Notes under the pieces: model-generated
Told to the model about the DNA's origin: nothing
Databases searched by the model: none
The model's input: only the letters and a program-made list of their open reading frames with translations
In this document: piece by piece, positions 8,120 through 16,584 of the stretch
How the letters are laid out: each line of letters opens with the position of its first letter
Numbering within the stretch: position 1 is the first letter of the stretch
Translations under genes and position numbers: made by a program
Assembly (NCBI GenBank): GCA_010672965.1
Contig: JAAHFN010000015.1
Coordinates: forward strand, 18,727 to 82,726
Direction: 5' to 3'
From: Oscillatoria sp. SIO1A7
GTDB taxonomy: Bacteria > Cyanobacteriota > Cyanobacteriia > Cyanobacteriales > Laspinemataceae
DNA: 64,000 nucleotides

Positions 8120-10969
8120 ATGTCAGATAGAATCTGCTTGAAAAATTACGCGGGTATCTTGCCAGCTATTGTACTGGGGACTTTACTATGGCCGGCAGGA
8201 GCGCGAGGCCAAATCGCCCCAGATGGGACGCTCCCGAGCAATAGCGTTGTAGTCCCCGAGGGCAATACCCTGCGGATAGAGGGAGGAACTAGAGCTGGGG
8301 ACAATTTGTTTCACAGTTTTTCTGAGTTTTCTATCCCGACCGGCAATGAAGCTTTTTTTAATAACGCTGCGGATATAGAGAATATTTTCTCTCGGGTCAC
8401 TGGCGGCAATATCTCTAATATTGACGGTATCGTCCGTGCCAATGGCAATGCTAATTTATTTTTGCTCAATCCGGCGGGGATGATTTGGGGAGCTAATGCG
8501 AGGCTGGATATCGGCGGTTCTTTTGTCGGCACTACTGCGATCGCTCTTTTATTTGAAGATAATAGTATCTACAGCGCCGCAGACACCGATAGCCCGCCTT
8601 TGCTAACTATTAGCGCTCCCATTGGCTTGCAGTTGGGAGCTAATCCCGGGTCGATTCAAATTCTGGGCAACGGGCACAATCTCAGCTTCGACGATCGCCT
8701 AGCAATAGAACGCGAAAATAGACCTAGCGGCTTGGCAGTCAGTCCCGGTCAAACTCTAGCTCTACTCGGGGGAAATGTTGCGATCGCCGGCGGCAACTTA
8801 ACTGCAGAAAGCGGACAGGTAGAAGTAGGTAGCGTCATCGCCGGACGAGTAAGCTTAACGCCGACGAATCCCGGTTGGCAATTGGGCTATTCTGAAATAG
8901 AGAACTTTGGCGAAAACCTTAGCGAAAACTTTGGCGATATTCTGCTCTCCCAAGGCGCTTCGATAGATGTCAGCGGCAATGGCGGCGGCTATATCCAACT
9001 TCAAGGGCGGCGGATTTTAATCCAGGAAGGGTCTTCTATTTTAGCAGACACTTTGGGCAACGCTCCGGGAAGAGAAGTTCTTATTAGAGCAACGGAATTA
9101 GTAGAAGTCTCGGGAACCGCGCCGGACGGCTTATTTTTTGGCAGCTTATTTGCGGCTGTCGATCCTGGGGCTACGGGTAATGGCGGCAACCTAACTGTAG
9201 AAACTCCTCTTTTCCAAGTTGTAGAAGGCGGGATTATTGGCGTGGATACTTTTGGAGATGGCAATGCAGGAGTATTGACAGTAAGAGCGACTGACGTAGT
9301 ATCTAACTTTAGCGTTTGGTCTGGTTCGACTTTTGCCGATGCTACCGGCAATGGGGGAACGATTATTATAGAAAGCGATCGCTTGGTACTGGAAAATGGA
9401 ACCCAAGTATTGGCCTTTACGAGAGGTGCTGGCAATGCAGGGGAGATAGTAGTGCGAGCCACGGAGTCATTAGAAATCCGAGGCTCTAGCGAAGTAGGAG
9501 CAGATATCTTTAGTAGCCTCTTGGCGACTACTGTAGAATCTGGATCTACCGGCAGCGGCGGTAATTTAACAGTAGAAACCGGACGCTTAATTCTCGGCGA
9601 TGGCTCGGCCATAACTACGGCGACTGGTGGCATCGACGAACGGGGTCGGGCGGGGAATTTGACAATTATAGCTACGGAATCCGTGGAAGCGACGGGCAAT
9701 AATCCCGAAGGCGCGCCCTCCTCTATTAGTAGCAATAGTTTTATGGGCTCGCCGGGAGGAGAAGTCAGGCTGGAAACGCCGCGCTTAGTCGTCCGAGATG
9801 GGGGACAAATTAGTTCGGGAACTTTTGGCAGCGGCAATGGAGGCAGTCTGATAATAGAGGTTGCCGAACAAATTGATATCGCCGGTTCTACAGAAGCGAC
9901 AGAAGTTCGCAATCAGGATTTTTTTGAAGACGAATCGGGAACGAGATTTCCCAGCGGCTTGTTTACTGCCTCGGAAGGTAGCGGCAATGCTGGCAACTTG
10001 ACAATTAGAGCCGGTCGGCTAGAGGCGAGCGATCGCGCGGAAGTCGCCGTAAGCAGTATCGGCAGCGGTGCTGCTGGCAGTTTGGCGATCGCCATTCCCG
10101 ATATTCGTCTCGATAGCAGAGCCCGACTCCGAGCCGACAATACTGCTGGCTTGGGCAATATCAATATAAACACTCAAGATTTGCGCTTGCGAGGAGAAAG
10201 CCAAATTTCCACTAATTCCCAAGGAAACGAACCGGGGGGCAATATTGCGATCGCGACCCAACTACTAACCGCTCTGGATAATAGCGACATTACCGCCAAT
10301 GCCCAAAACAGCCAAGGCGGCCAAGTGCGGATTGTAGCAGACGGTATTTTTGGCAGCCAATTCCGAAATAACTTAACTGCCAAAAGCGACATTACTGCTA
10401 GCTCTGCTTTGGGCGCTGAATTTAGCGGCGTAGTAGATATCAATACTCCCGATACCGACCCAACTTCGGGATTAGTCGAACTGCCAGAAAATCTTACGGA
10501 CCCCAGCGACAAAATAGTAGCCGGTTGCGCCGCCTTTGCCGGAAGCGAATTTATCGTCACCGGGCGCGGAGGCTTACCCCCGAGTCCCCTCGACACCCTC
10601 GATCGCGAGCCAATCGCCAGCAACTGGCTGATGCCAAATCTGGGCGATTTTCCTAAAAAAACCAATCCCAATCCCGTAGGACAGGCGTCCCGCCTGTCTC
10701 TACCGGATCTAGAGACAGGCGGGACGCCTGTCCTACGGGGTATTCCAAATTTGTTGTCTTTGCCAATTCCCAATTCCCAATTCTCCAGACCCACCCCCCA
10801 ATCTCCTCCCGGGCAGCAGGTTCCTAATTCCCAATTGCCAATTCCCCAATTAATCGAAGCAACGGGATGGATTGTCAATGGCGATGGTGAGGTAGAGCTG
10901 GTGGCTAGGACTGCTAACGAAATGCGTCGGAGTTTTTGGCGTCAGGTTGCCGAATGTAGCGATTTGTAA
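8120..10969 (+). CDS. Filamentous haemagglutinin N-terminal (TpsA-like) secreted protein
   Basis: A 949-residue secreted protein. A signal peptide (about residues 1-30, ending GARG) leads into a two-partner-secretion haemagglutination domain (about 32-150) with LFHSFSEFSIPTGNEAFF, DIENIFSRVTGG and ANLFLLNPAGMIWG. A long right-handed beta-helix of GNGGNLTVET- and GNAGEIVVRA-type repeats follows to about residue 790. The C-terminus has the family module ending TGRGGLPPSPLDTL and EATGW (913-917). Between these, residues about 852-874 are encoded by a 67-base palindrome (10673-10739), followed by an AATTCCC heptamer array. A TpsB outer-membrane transporter is expected but is not in the window. 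The likely role is a surface or secreted adhesin. Confidence 0.9.
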   Translation: MSDRICLKNYAGILPAIVLGTLLWPAGARGQIAPDGTLPSNSVVVPEGNTLRIEGGTRAGDNLFHSFSEFSIPTGNEAFFNNAADIENIFSRVTGGNISNIDGIVRANGNANLFLLNPAGMIWGANARLDIGGSFVGTTAIALLFEDNSIYSAADTDSPPLLTISAPIGLQLGANPGSIQILGNGHNLSFDDRLAIERENRPSGLAVSPGQTLALLGGNVAIAGGNLTAESGQVEVGSVIAGRVSLTPTNPGWQLGYSEIENFGENLSENFGDILLSQGASIDVSGNGGGYIQLQGRRILIQEGSSILADTLGNAPGREVLIRATELVEVSGTAPDGLFFGSLFAAVDPGATGNGGNLTVETPLFQVVEGGIIGVDTFGDGNAGVLTVRATDVVSNFSVWSGSTFADATGNGGTIIIESDRLVLENGTQVLAFTRGAGNAGEIVVRATESLEIRGSSEVGADIFSSLLATTVESGSTGSGGNLTVETGRLILGDGSAITTATGGIDERGRAGNLTIIATESVEATGNNPEGAPSSISSNSFMGSPGGEVRLETPRLVVRDGGQISSGTFGSGNGGSLIIEVAEQIDIAGSTEATEVRNQDFFEDESGTRFPSGLFTASEGSGNAGNLTIRAGRLEASDRAEVAVSSIGSGAAGSLAIAIPDIRLDSRARLRADNTAGLGNININTQDLRLRGESQISTNSQGNEPGGNIAIATQLLTALDNSDITANAQNSQGGQVRIVADGIFGSQFRNNLTAKSDITASSALGAEFSGVVDINTPDTDPTSGLVELPENLTDPSDKIVAGCAAFAGSEFIVTGRGGLPPSPLDTLDREPIASNWLMPNLGDFPKKTNPNPVGQASRLSLPDLETGGTPVLRGIPNLLSLPIPNSQFSRPTPQSPPGQQVPNSQLPIPQLIEATGWIVNGDGEVELVARTANEMRRSFWRQVAECSDL
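10673..10739. repeat. Perfect 30-base-arm palindrome inside the TpsA coding region
   Basis: The arms start CCCGTAGGACAGGCGTCCCG and end with the exact complement CGGGACGCCTGTCCTACGGG, with a 7-base loop. Relatives lie at 15302-15363 and 48107-48173, where CCTACG and GGACAGGC or GCCTGTCC recur. Here it is translated in frame. Confidence 0.85.
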
Positions 10970-11350
10970 GTAAGCGGTCAGCTCTCAGCTCTCAGCAGTC
11001 AGCTCTCAGCTCTCAGCTCTCAGCAATCGGCGGTCAGCGCGATCGGCAATCGGCAATCGGCGGTCGGCGGTCGGCTCTCAGCTCTCAGCGCGATCGGCAA
11101 TCGGCAATCGGCGGTCAGCTCTCAGCTCTCAGCTCTCAGCTCTCAGCTCTCAGCTCTCAGCGCGATCGGCAATCGGCAATCGGCGGTCGGCGGTCGGCTC
11201 TCAGCTCTCAGCGCGATCGGCAATCGGCGGTCAGCTCTCAGCTCTCAGCTCTCAGCGCGATCGGCAATCGGCGATCGCAGTCAGCTTGTAGGGGCGCTTG
11301 CGCGCAGGCTGCGCCAACGCCCCTACGGCCGGCCCGTAGCCTTAAAATTG
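10970..11350. repeat. Dense heptamer array (CAGCTCT / CGGCAAT / CGGTCGG)
   Basis: From 10975 to about 11285 the sequence alternates blocks of CAGCTCT and blocks of CGGCAAT/CGGCGGT, linked by CGCGATCGG. The order of blocks is itself partly repeated. From 11285 to 11330 a hairpin GTAGGGGCG ... CGCCCCTAC follows. No gene is seen. Confidence 0.85.
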
Positions 11351-11512
11351 TAGGTTGGGTTGAGGAACGTTGGCGCAGGCGTTGGCGCAGCCTGCGCGCA
11401 AGCGCTTAGCCTGCCCTCCCGGGCCAACGCCTGCGCGAAAGCGCATTGGACAAAAACGCCCAAACCCCCCAAAACCAAAAAATTGTTGTATCATAATTAT
11501 TTAGGTAAAAAA

Positions 11513-11551
11513 AACAAAAAAACGGGCCCCGAGGGCGAGCCCGAATCCTAG
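11513..11551 (-). terminator. Terminator of the 76-aa gene
   Basis: Read on the minus strand, CGGGCTCGCCCTCGGGGCCCG forms a GC-rich hairpin and is followed by TTTTTTTGTTTTTTTT. It sits about 10 bases past the stop of the gene at 11561-11791. Confidence 0.8.
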
Positions 11552-11560
11552 CTAATTGGG

Positions 11561-11791
11561 TTAGCGCAAGTAGAGCAAGCCTAAGTCTGTGAGTCCTTGT
11601 AGGGCTATCTCGCATTGCTCTTTAGACAGCTTGCAATCCCCGAGCAGTTGGCGATAGTCGCGGTCCTTGTTGTAAAAAATCAACCAGGATAAAACAAACA
11701 TTTCCTCGCGAGTTAGGCTGCGACGGCCCTCAGTATTGCTATTGGTATCGATCGCTAGCCGGTTTAGATCCCAATTAAAATCGTTCATCAT
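11561..11791 (-). CDS. Small winged-helix-like hypothetical protein, 76 aa
   Basis: A 76-residue protein with SD AGGA about 9 bases before ATG and a strong terminator just after the stop. The C-terminal half (LSKEQCEIALQGLTDLGLLY) has the spacing of a winged helix-turn-helix recognition helix and wing. This suggests a DNA-binding or adaptor role, but no catalytic motif or family is recognised. A second ATG immediately follows the first, so the start could be one codon later. It is monocistronic. Confidence 0.7.
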   Translation of the reverse strand: MMNDFNWDLNRLAIDTNSNTEGRRSLTREEMFVLSWLIFYNKDRDYRQLLGDCKLSKEQCEIALQGLTDLGLLYLR

Positions 11792-11814
11792 TTTTCATTC
11801 CTATTAGGTTGACT

Positions 11815-11838
11815 GGGGGGCTAACAGCCCCCTTTTTT
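11815..11838 (+). terminator. Plus-oriented hairpin with T run
   Basis: GGGGGGCT-AAC-AGCCCCC followed by TTTTTT has the form of an intrinsic terminator on the plus strand. It lies immediately upstream of the start of the minus-strand gene at 11791. No plus-strand gene ends here. Confidence 0.5.
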
Positions 11839-12425
11839 CTCTGCTTTCCTCTACTATAGCAAAATTTTTTAGCTTGTCAAGTCTTTTTTGCATTTTTTTT
11901 GATAAGTTTTGTTAAATTTTGGAAACATTACCGGGCCGCAAGCGGCGATCGCCAAAACATAAAATCCGGCCTTTGTCTAGGTAAAATTACCATTAAAGAC
12001 CCTTAAGCTCATACAGTTAGACTATTTTTGGAAAATACTTGTAGCTCAGCCACCGCCAATCGGTAGCCTCATGTAGCGTTAATGCTAAAGTTCTGTAATT
12101 TAGATTTTAATAGTAGCAAGCTATTAGCCTGTCAAAATAGAATTGGCGATCGGGAATTGGGCATCAGTTATCGTCGCAATACCTATAAAGAATGTTCGGC
12201 AGCATCCTACTAATAGGCTACTAATAAAGTAGGCAAGATACCCGTCCCTAGAATATGGCTAATTGGGCATTGGGCAGGCAGGGTGCCGTACTAAAGTATA
12301 AGGTCCTTTTCTTTTTGAGGGGACTTGAGAGCGATCGCCGTTTTTACCCCGGCCGGACTATTTACCTATGAATTTGCGACCGAGCTAGTATATAGTCGAA
12401 GTTTGTTCGAGTTAGCGAAAAAGAT
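11839..12425. other. Intergenic spacer upstream of the HEAT-repeat gene
   Basis: About 590 bases without a gene. It contains an AT-rich stretch (11855-11925) likely to hold the promoter of the minus-strand gene, some AATTGGG fragments near 12150 and 12260, and a GTATAAGGTCCTTTT segment near 12298. I see no RNA gene. Confidence 0.4.
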
Positions 12426-14876
12426 ATGCAGGATTGGTTAAGGGTGTGGGGAGCGACCAATGCCGTGGGGTTTGCCTTCCAACCGATTTTAGAAACACTG
12501 GCAGGAGAGATGGCAGCCGAGGAATCTACCAAGAAGCCAGCAAAAGTGGCCTCCGGACAAGCCATCGCCGAATTCTTGCTTGCAGTGCAGCAAGAGTTAG
12601 AAGACAAAGACTTGGATGCCGAGGAGGTGCGGCAGTACGCCCAACCCCTGGAGCAGTTTCTGCAAGACCAGTCGGTTAAAGAAGTTCTCAATAGGGCTTT
12701 TGCAGAAAATCGCCTTTTAGACGCTTCTGGATTGGCCAGGACCTGGACACGCCTGAATTTGCTTCCCCTGCCAGAGGAGTTTGATTGGAAAATCGTGCTT
12801 CGGGGATACTTGCAAGAGGTAAAAGCTATAGCCTATGCCCAAAAACTAGCGGAGCGCCTGGGAGGGGAGAGGAAACCAAGCCTGACATTAAAGCAAATCA
12901 AAAGCGAACTATTCGGCCAATATTGGTATAGCGAAAATTGGCATGGGGTCATGCGCTCCCTAATGGGAATGGTCGATACCGCAGGGGCTGGGGAAATAAT
13001 CGACTATCTCTTAGATATAGATGGGGAAGCGGAAAACTTTCTCAATATTTTTTTGGCAGCAGACTGCTTAGCCCAAGCGAGCGATCGCGCGGCGATAGAA
13101 CCGATAGCAGACAAAGTCCTGGCTCGTCTAAAAGCTCTAACCCAGTACAGAGAAATAGACGGCAAAGTTTTAATTCGCATGAGAGCGGTTTCTAAAATCG
13201 CTGCTGTTTGGAGCGAAGATCGAGAAACAATACCTTGGCTCAAAGACCTGGCGCAGTCGGATGTTTATGACTCGATCCGAATGACGGCAATAGACGAGCT
13301 ATCTGGCTCCTGCGTTAACGATGAGAAAACTATAGATTGGCTCAAAACTCTGGCTGGGTCCGAGAGTAATGAAATGACGCGACCTAGTGCGGTGCGAGCC
13401 TTGGCCAGGAATTGTGCCGACGACCCCAATACGTTACCGCTACTGAAAAATTTGCTGCAATCGGATCCTTATTGGCTGGTGCGAGAATCCGCTGTAGAAG
13501 AACTGGTGCGAGGCTGGAAAGACGACCCAGAAACCTTGCCTTTGCTGAAAACCTGCGCTAGTTCCGACAACGATGCAGAAGTGCGCATTGCCGCCGTGCA
13601 GGAATTAGCTACAGGCTGGCAAGACGACCCGAGTGCGCTATCTTGGCTAGAGCGTTGTGCCAGTTTGGACGAAGATTGGCAAGTGCGCCTAGCTGCAGTG
13701 CGATCGCTCGTTGTCTGGGGATGCAATACCGATATTTTAGCTATCCTGAAAACTCGCAGCAGCCTAGATAAAAATTGGCAAGTCCGAGTCGCCGCCTTGA
13801 AAGAAATAGCCAAAAGCTGGTGTGCAGACCCGGGCACTTTACCCTGGCTGAAAAATAAGGCTATTTCCGAAAAATATTGGGACGTGCGAGTTGCCGCCCT
13901 CCAAGAGCTAGCTACAGGTTGGTTTGACGACCCAGAAACCCTATCGCTTCTTAAAACTCGTGCTATCGAGGACAAAGATTGGCACGTCCGAACCGACGCT
14001 ATCCAACAATTGGTAAAAGGCTGGTATAACAACTCGGAAACTCTATCTATTCTCAAAAATCGCGCTAGCGAGGATGAAGATTGGCACGTCCGCGTAGCCT
14101 CTATCCAAGAACTGGTCAAGAGCTGGTTTGACGACCCAGATCTGACATCTATTCTCAAAAATAGTGCCAAGGAAGATAAAGATTGGCAAGTGCGACAACA
14201 AACCTTGCAAGAGCTGGCTACGGGTTGGTTTGAAGACCTAGAAACTTTGCCGATTCTCAAAAATTGTGCTAGTAGCGACCCGGCTTCTGACGTGCGCATT
14301 ACTGCAGTGCGAGAATTGGCTGCCGGTTGGGCGGAAGACCCGGAAACATTGCCGATTCTCAAAAATTGCGCTCGCAGCGATCGCGACTGGGACGCTCGCG
14401 TTGTGGCTTTGCAAGAACTGGCGCTGGGTTGGCAAAAAGAACCGGAGACATTACTAATCCTCAAAGGCCGCGCTGGGGAAGATGAAAATTGGGCAGTGCG
14501 AATGGCAGCGCTGAAACAGCTAAGCAACTTTTGGCTAGAAGATTCCGATATTTTATCTTTGATAAAAAACCGCGCTAGGGAAGATGAGGATTCCTTCGTC
14601 CGCCATAGCGCAATACAGGATATGGCTGGATGGCAGGACGATTCGGGGAAGTTCGCTTTTCTGAGCGATCGCGCCCTAAAAGATACTTTTAAATTCCCCG
14701 AAGACGGCACTATCAATCCTCGGCAAACTGCACTGGAGGCGCTACTAGAAGAATATGGCGATCGCCCCGAGACTCGTCCTGACATTATAGAGCTGTTGCG
14801 CGACAGGTCGGAAAACGACTCGGACGAAAAATTGCGCCAGTTTGCCCGGACGAAGTTAGGCGAATTAGAAAAATAG
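12426..14876 (+). CDS. NACHT-associated N-terminal domain fused directly to HEAT repeats (no NTPase)
   Basis: An 816-residue protein. Residues 1-136 (MQDWLRVWGATNAVGFAFQP, then LLAVQQELEDKDLDAEEVRQ and a LPEEFDWKIVLRGYLQEVKA segment) look like the helical N-terminal domain found in cyanobacterial NACHT NTPases. Residues about 155-220 (YWYSENWHGVMRSLMGMV and ENFLNIFLAADCL) resemble the region that normally follows the NACHT module. Between them no Walker A or B motif exists: the NTPase is missing. From about 260 on, some 15-16 repeats of about 34 residues (pattern DDPETLPLLK...VRIAAVQELATGW) form a HEAT-like solenoid. It is probably cytoplasmic. NACHT-HEAT proteins include antiphage sensors; this one could sense or bind but not hydrolyse NTP. 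It has no operon partner. Confidence 0.8.
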   Translation: MQDWLRVWGATNAVGFAFQPILETLAGEMAAEESTKKPAKVASGQAIAEFLLAVQQELEDKDLDAEEVRQYAQPLEQFLQDQSVKEVLNRAFAENRLLDASGLARTWTRLNLLPLPEEFDWKIVLRGYLQEVKAIAYAQKLAERLGGERKPSLTLKQIKSELFGQYWYSENWHGVMRSLMGMVDTAGAGEIIDYLLDIDGEAENFLNIFLAADCLAQASDRAAIEPIADKVLARLKALTQYREIDGKVLIRMRAVSKIAAVWSEDRETIPWLKDLAQSDVYDSIRMTAIDELSGSCVNDEKTIDWLKTLAGSESNEMTRPSAVRALARNCADDPNTLPLLKNLLQSDPYWLVRESAVEELVRGWKDDPETLPLLKTCASSDNDAEVRIAAVQELATGWQDDPSALSWLERCASLDEDWQVRLAAVRSLVVWGCNTDILAILKTRSSLDKNWQVRVAALKEIAKSWCADPGTLPWLKNKAISEKYWDVRVAALQELATGWFDDPETLSLLKTRAIEDKDWHVRTDAIQQLVKGWYNNSETLSILKNRASEDEDWHVRVASIQELVKSWFDDPDLTSILKNSAKEDKDWQVRQQTLQELATGWFEDLETLPILKNCASSDPASDVRITAVRELAAGWAEDPETLPILKNCARSDRDWDARVVALQELALGWQKEPETLLILKGRAGEDENWAVRMAALKQLSNFWLEDSDILSLIKNRAREDEDSFVRHSAIQDMAGWQDDSGKFAFLSDRALKDTFKFPEDGTINPRQTALEALLEEYGDRPETRPDIIELLRDRSENDSDEKLRQFARTKLGELEK

Positions 14877-15020
14877 AGTTTTAAGTTTTGAGTTTTAAGT
14901 TTTGAGTTTTAAGTTTTAAGGAGACTTCTGGGAAAGAAAGTACCGCTTCCCCTCCTGCGGGCGGTGTGGGTTCTTACCCGGTTGCAGTACCCACCCCCAA
15001 CCCCCTCCACCCACCTCAAT
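14877..15020. repeat. TTTTAAG/TTTTGAG heptamers and C-rich spacer
   Basis: About six 7-base units of TTTTAAG or TTTTGAG follow the HEAT gene stop. After them comes an unstructured C-rich stretch with CCCACC units. Confidence 0.75.
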
Positions 15021-15189
15021 CGTTTATTACACTTATTTGAGAAACGCTATATAGCGGTTCTCAAATTGATGGAAAGTGTCTGGGCGAAGCATCCCAAGAT
15101 CGGAATCCCCGTTTTACAGCAGAGACGGTCAAGGGGGATGCTGTCGCCCCTACCCGATCGCTTATTACACTTATTTGAGAAACGCTATA
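15021..15189. repeat. TATAGCGGTTCTCAAAT-ended element with duplicated tail
   Basis: The element runs from TATAGCGGTTCTCAAAT (15050) to ATTTGAGAAACGCTATA (15189). Its interior GAATCCCCGTTTTACAGCAG and GGGGGATGCTGTCGCCCC also occur in 46861-47012. A partial tail copy (TTATTACACTTATTTGAG, 15021-15050) directly precedes it. It has no coding capacity. Confidence 0.8.
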
Positions 15190-15222
15190 TTCTGGTACTT
15201 TTATTACCAGAAATCACCTAAG
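15190..15222. repeat. TCTGGTACTTTTATTACCAGA palindrome
   Basis: The palindromic core TCTGGTA...TACCAGA followed by A-TCACCTAA recurs at about 27819-27850, before the second TpsA gene. It is a short dispersed repeat. Confidence 0.65.
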
Positions 15223-15227
15223 TTAAA

Positions 15228-15564
15228 GAGTTTTTAACTGGACAGTGCAAAGTTCTAATATCAAGTTAGGTTAAATACCCACAGAAAAAATTTGGGATCT
15301 CTCGTAGGACGGGCGACACGAGGGTCCTACGGGGCGGGGAGGACAGGCGAGATGCCCGTCCTACGCAGAACTTGACTTTTTTTAGGGCATTCAAACTGAC
15401 ATGATGTAATGTAACTTCTTGTCATCAGCGGGTTTCAGCCAGATCGACCCAAAGAAGAAGCGAGCGGCGGGTCTGAAGGGCTGTAAGCTTTTCCCTGAAA
15501 GCGTTTCAGCCTTCCCTTGTATTTCTTGTTTTAGGAGAACTTTGCACTGTCCAGTTAAAAACTC
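15228..15564. mobile_element. MITE-like element with perfect 29-base terminal inverted repeats
   Basis: The left end (15228-15256, containing AACTGGACAGTGCAAAGTTC) is the exact complement of the right end (15536-15564). The 337-base interval has no transposase. It contains another repeat (15302-15363, CGTAGGACGGGC ... GCCCGTCCTACG) and an AAGCTTTTCCCTGAAAGCG-type subterminal region. The ends look like those of an insertion sequence, so it is probably a deletion derivative of a full-length IS elsewhere in the genome. Confidence 0.75.
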
Positions 15565-15630
15565 AAAACTCTCAAGCTAAGAACTCTCAAGCTAAGAACT
15601 CAAAACTTATCTTCCTTGGAGTAACGACAA

Positions 15631-16365
15631 ATGAATGCTTATAAAAAACTTAGAAATATAGCAACAGCAGCTTTACTCTGCATTATTTCTTTGTCCTGCA
15701 CTGCTACGATGACCAAGAATGCCGTCCAGAGTTCTGAGGAGCAAAAGCTGGAATATGGCAAGTTAGTCGTACCGAGTCATGCCCCATCCGATTACCTGCT
15801 AATTCCCGTCGGCCTGCCCATCGAATCTAATAAGAGTAGAGGTTTTATCAGCAGCAAGGGCGGCTATTCCGAGAAAGATATTTATGGTGTTATACCGTAT
15901 AATCTAGTTTTTTATAACAAGACTTCTGGAGAAGCTCATTTGCTGTTGAAGCGCAACGCGCTTATAGATAATTTTACTTTTTTGACGGAGAAACCGGAGG
16001 TACAACCGGGAAGATCCCAGCCAAAAAATAAGGGAAAAGCGATCGCTCTTTTGGTTAAGTTAATTGAAAATGACACCAATGGCGATGGAGAGATAAATCG
16101 CCAGGATGCGATCGTTGCCTACTTGGCGGATACAGACGGCAAAAATATCAAGCCAATTATGCCCCCTAAGACAACTCTTATAAGTTGGCATCTGGATGCT
16201 AAGCTTGGTTTTCTCTTGCTCAAGATTAGAAAAGATGCCAATAACGACGGAACATTCACTAAAGAAGACGAAACCACTTTTATCCGGGTCAACCTGGAAA
16301 ATCCCGAGATAGGCACGGAGATAATTCCCGAAGCAGTTCGCCAGCAGATAGAGCAAGGAATTTAG
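15631..16365 (+). CDS. Secreted lipoprotein with two calcium-binding loops
   Basis: A 244-residue lipoprotein with a type II signal peptide and lipobox ISLSC (C23). The body is beta-rich. Two EF-hand/dockerin-like loops are visible: DTNGDGEINRQD (148-159) and DANNDGTFTKED (202-213). Both have acidic residues at the calcium positions, so calcium binding in the periplasm or on the outer membrane is likely. GGAG precedes the ATG at about 10 bases. The gene lies just beyond the inverted-repeat element at 15228-15564. No family name is recognised. Transport or a structural role is open. Confidence 0.75.
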   Translation: MNAYKKLRNIATAALLCIISLSCTATMTKNAVQSSEEQKLEYGKLVVPSHAPSDYLLIPVGLPIESNKSRGFISSKGGYSEKDIYGVIPYNLVFYNKTSGEAHLLLKRNALIDNFTFLTEKPEVQPGRSQPKNKGKAIALLVKLIENDTNGDGEINRQDAIVAYLADTDGKNIKPIMPPKTTLISWHLDAKLGFLLLKIRKDANNDGTFTKEDETTFIRVNLENPEIGTEIIPEAVRQQIEQGI

Positions 16366-16372
16366 TAGTGGA

Positions 16373-16414
16373 TTGGGAATTGGGAATTGGGCATTGGGAA
16401 TTGGGAATCACATC
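16373..16414. repeat. AATTGGG heptamer array
   Basis: About five 7-base units of ATTGGGA or ATTGGGC lie directly after the lipoprotein stop. The same unit occurs at 12150, 19940 and 34250. Confidence 0.8.
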
Positions 16415-16584
16415 CGCGCTATTCTCCCCCCAAGGGAAACCCACCCCCTGCCGCGATCTAGTGCGCGATCGCACGCTGATTTTGGGGTGGGCTATTTTCC
16501 CATCCGGGCTAGCTATTGGAGCATGCCAAAGCACTTGCGGGCAACAAGTCCTTTGGCTCTACCTCCTAGCGGCCTGGATTTTTT

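Noticed and set aside
9001..9912. 303-codon frame on the minus strand inside the first TpsA
   Set aside because: Antisense shadow of the Gly/Thr/Asn-rich beta-helix repeats. The plus-strand TpsA assignment is secure.
11360..11551. 63-codon frame
   Set aside because: It overlaps a GC-rich inverted repeat and the terminator of the minus-strand gene.
13469..14785. 438-codon minus-strand frame inside the HEAT-repeat gene
   Set aside because: Ser/Arg-rich antisense of the HEAT units. It has no start signal or domain.
14964..15221. 85-codon frame
   Set aside because: It lies within the TATAGCG-ended repeat and its duplicated tail.
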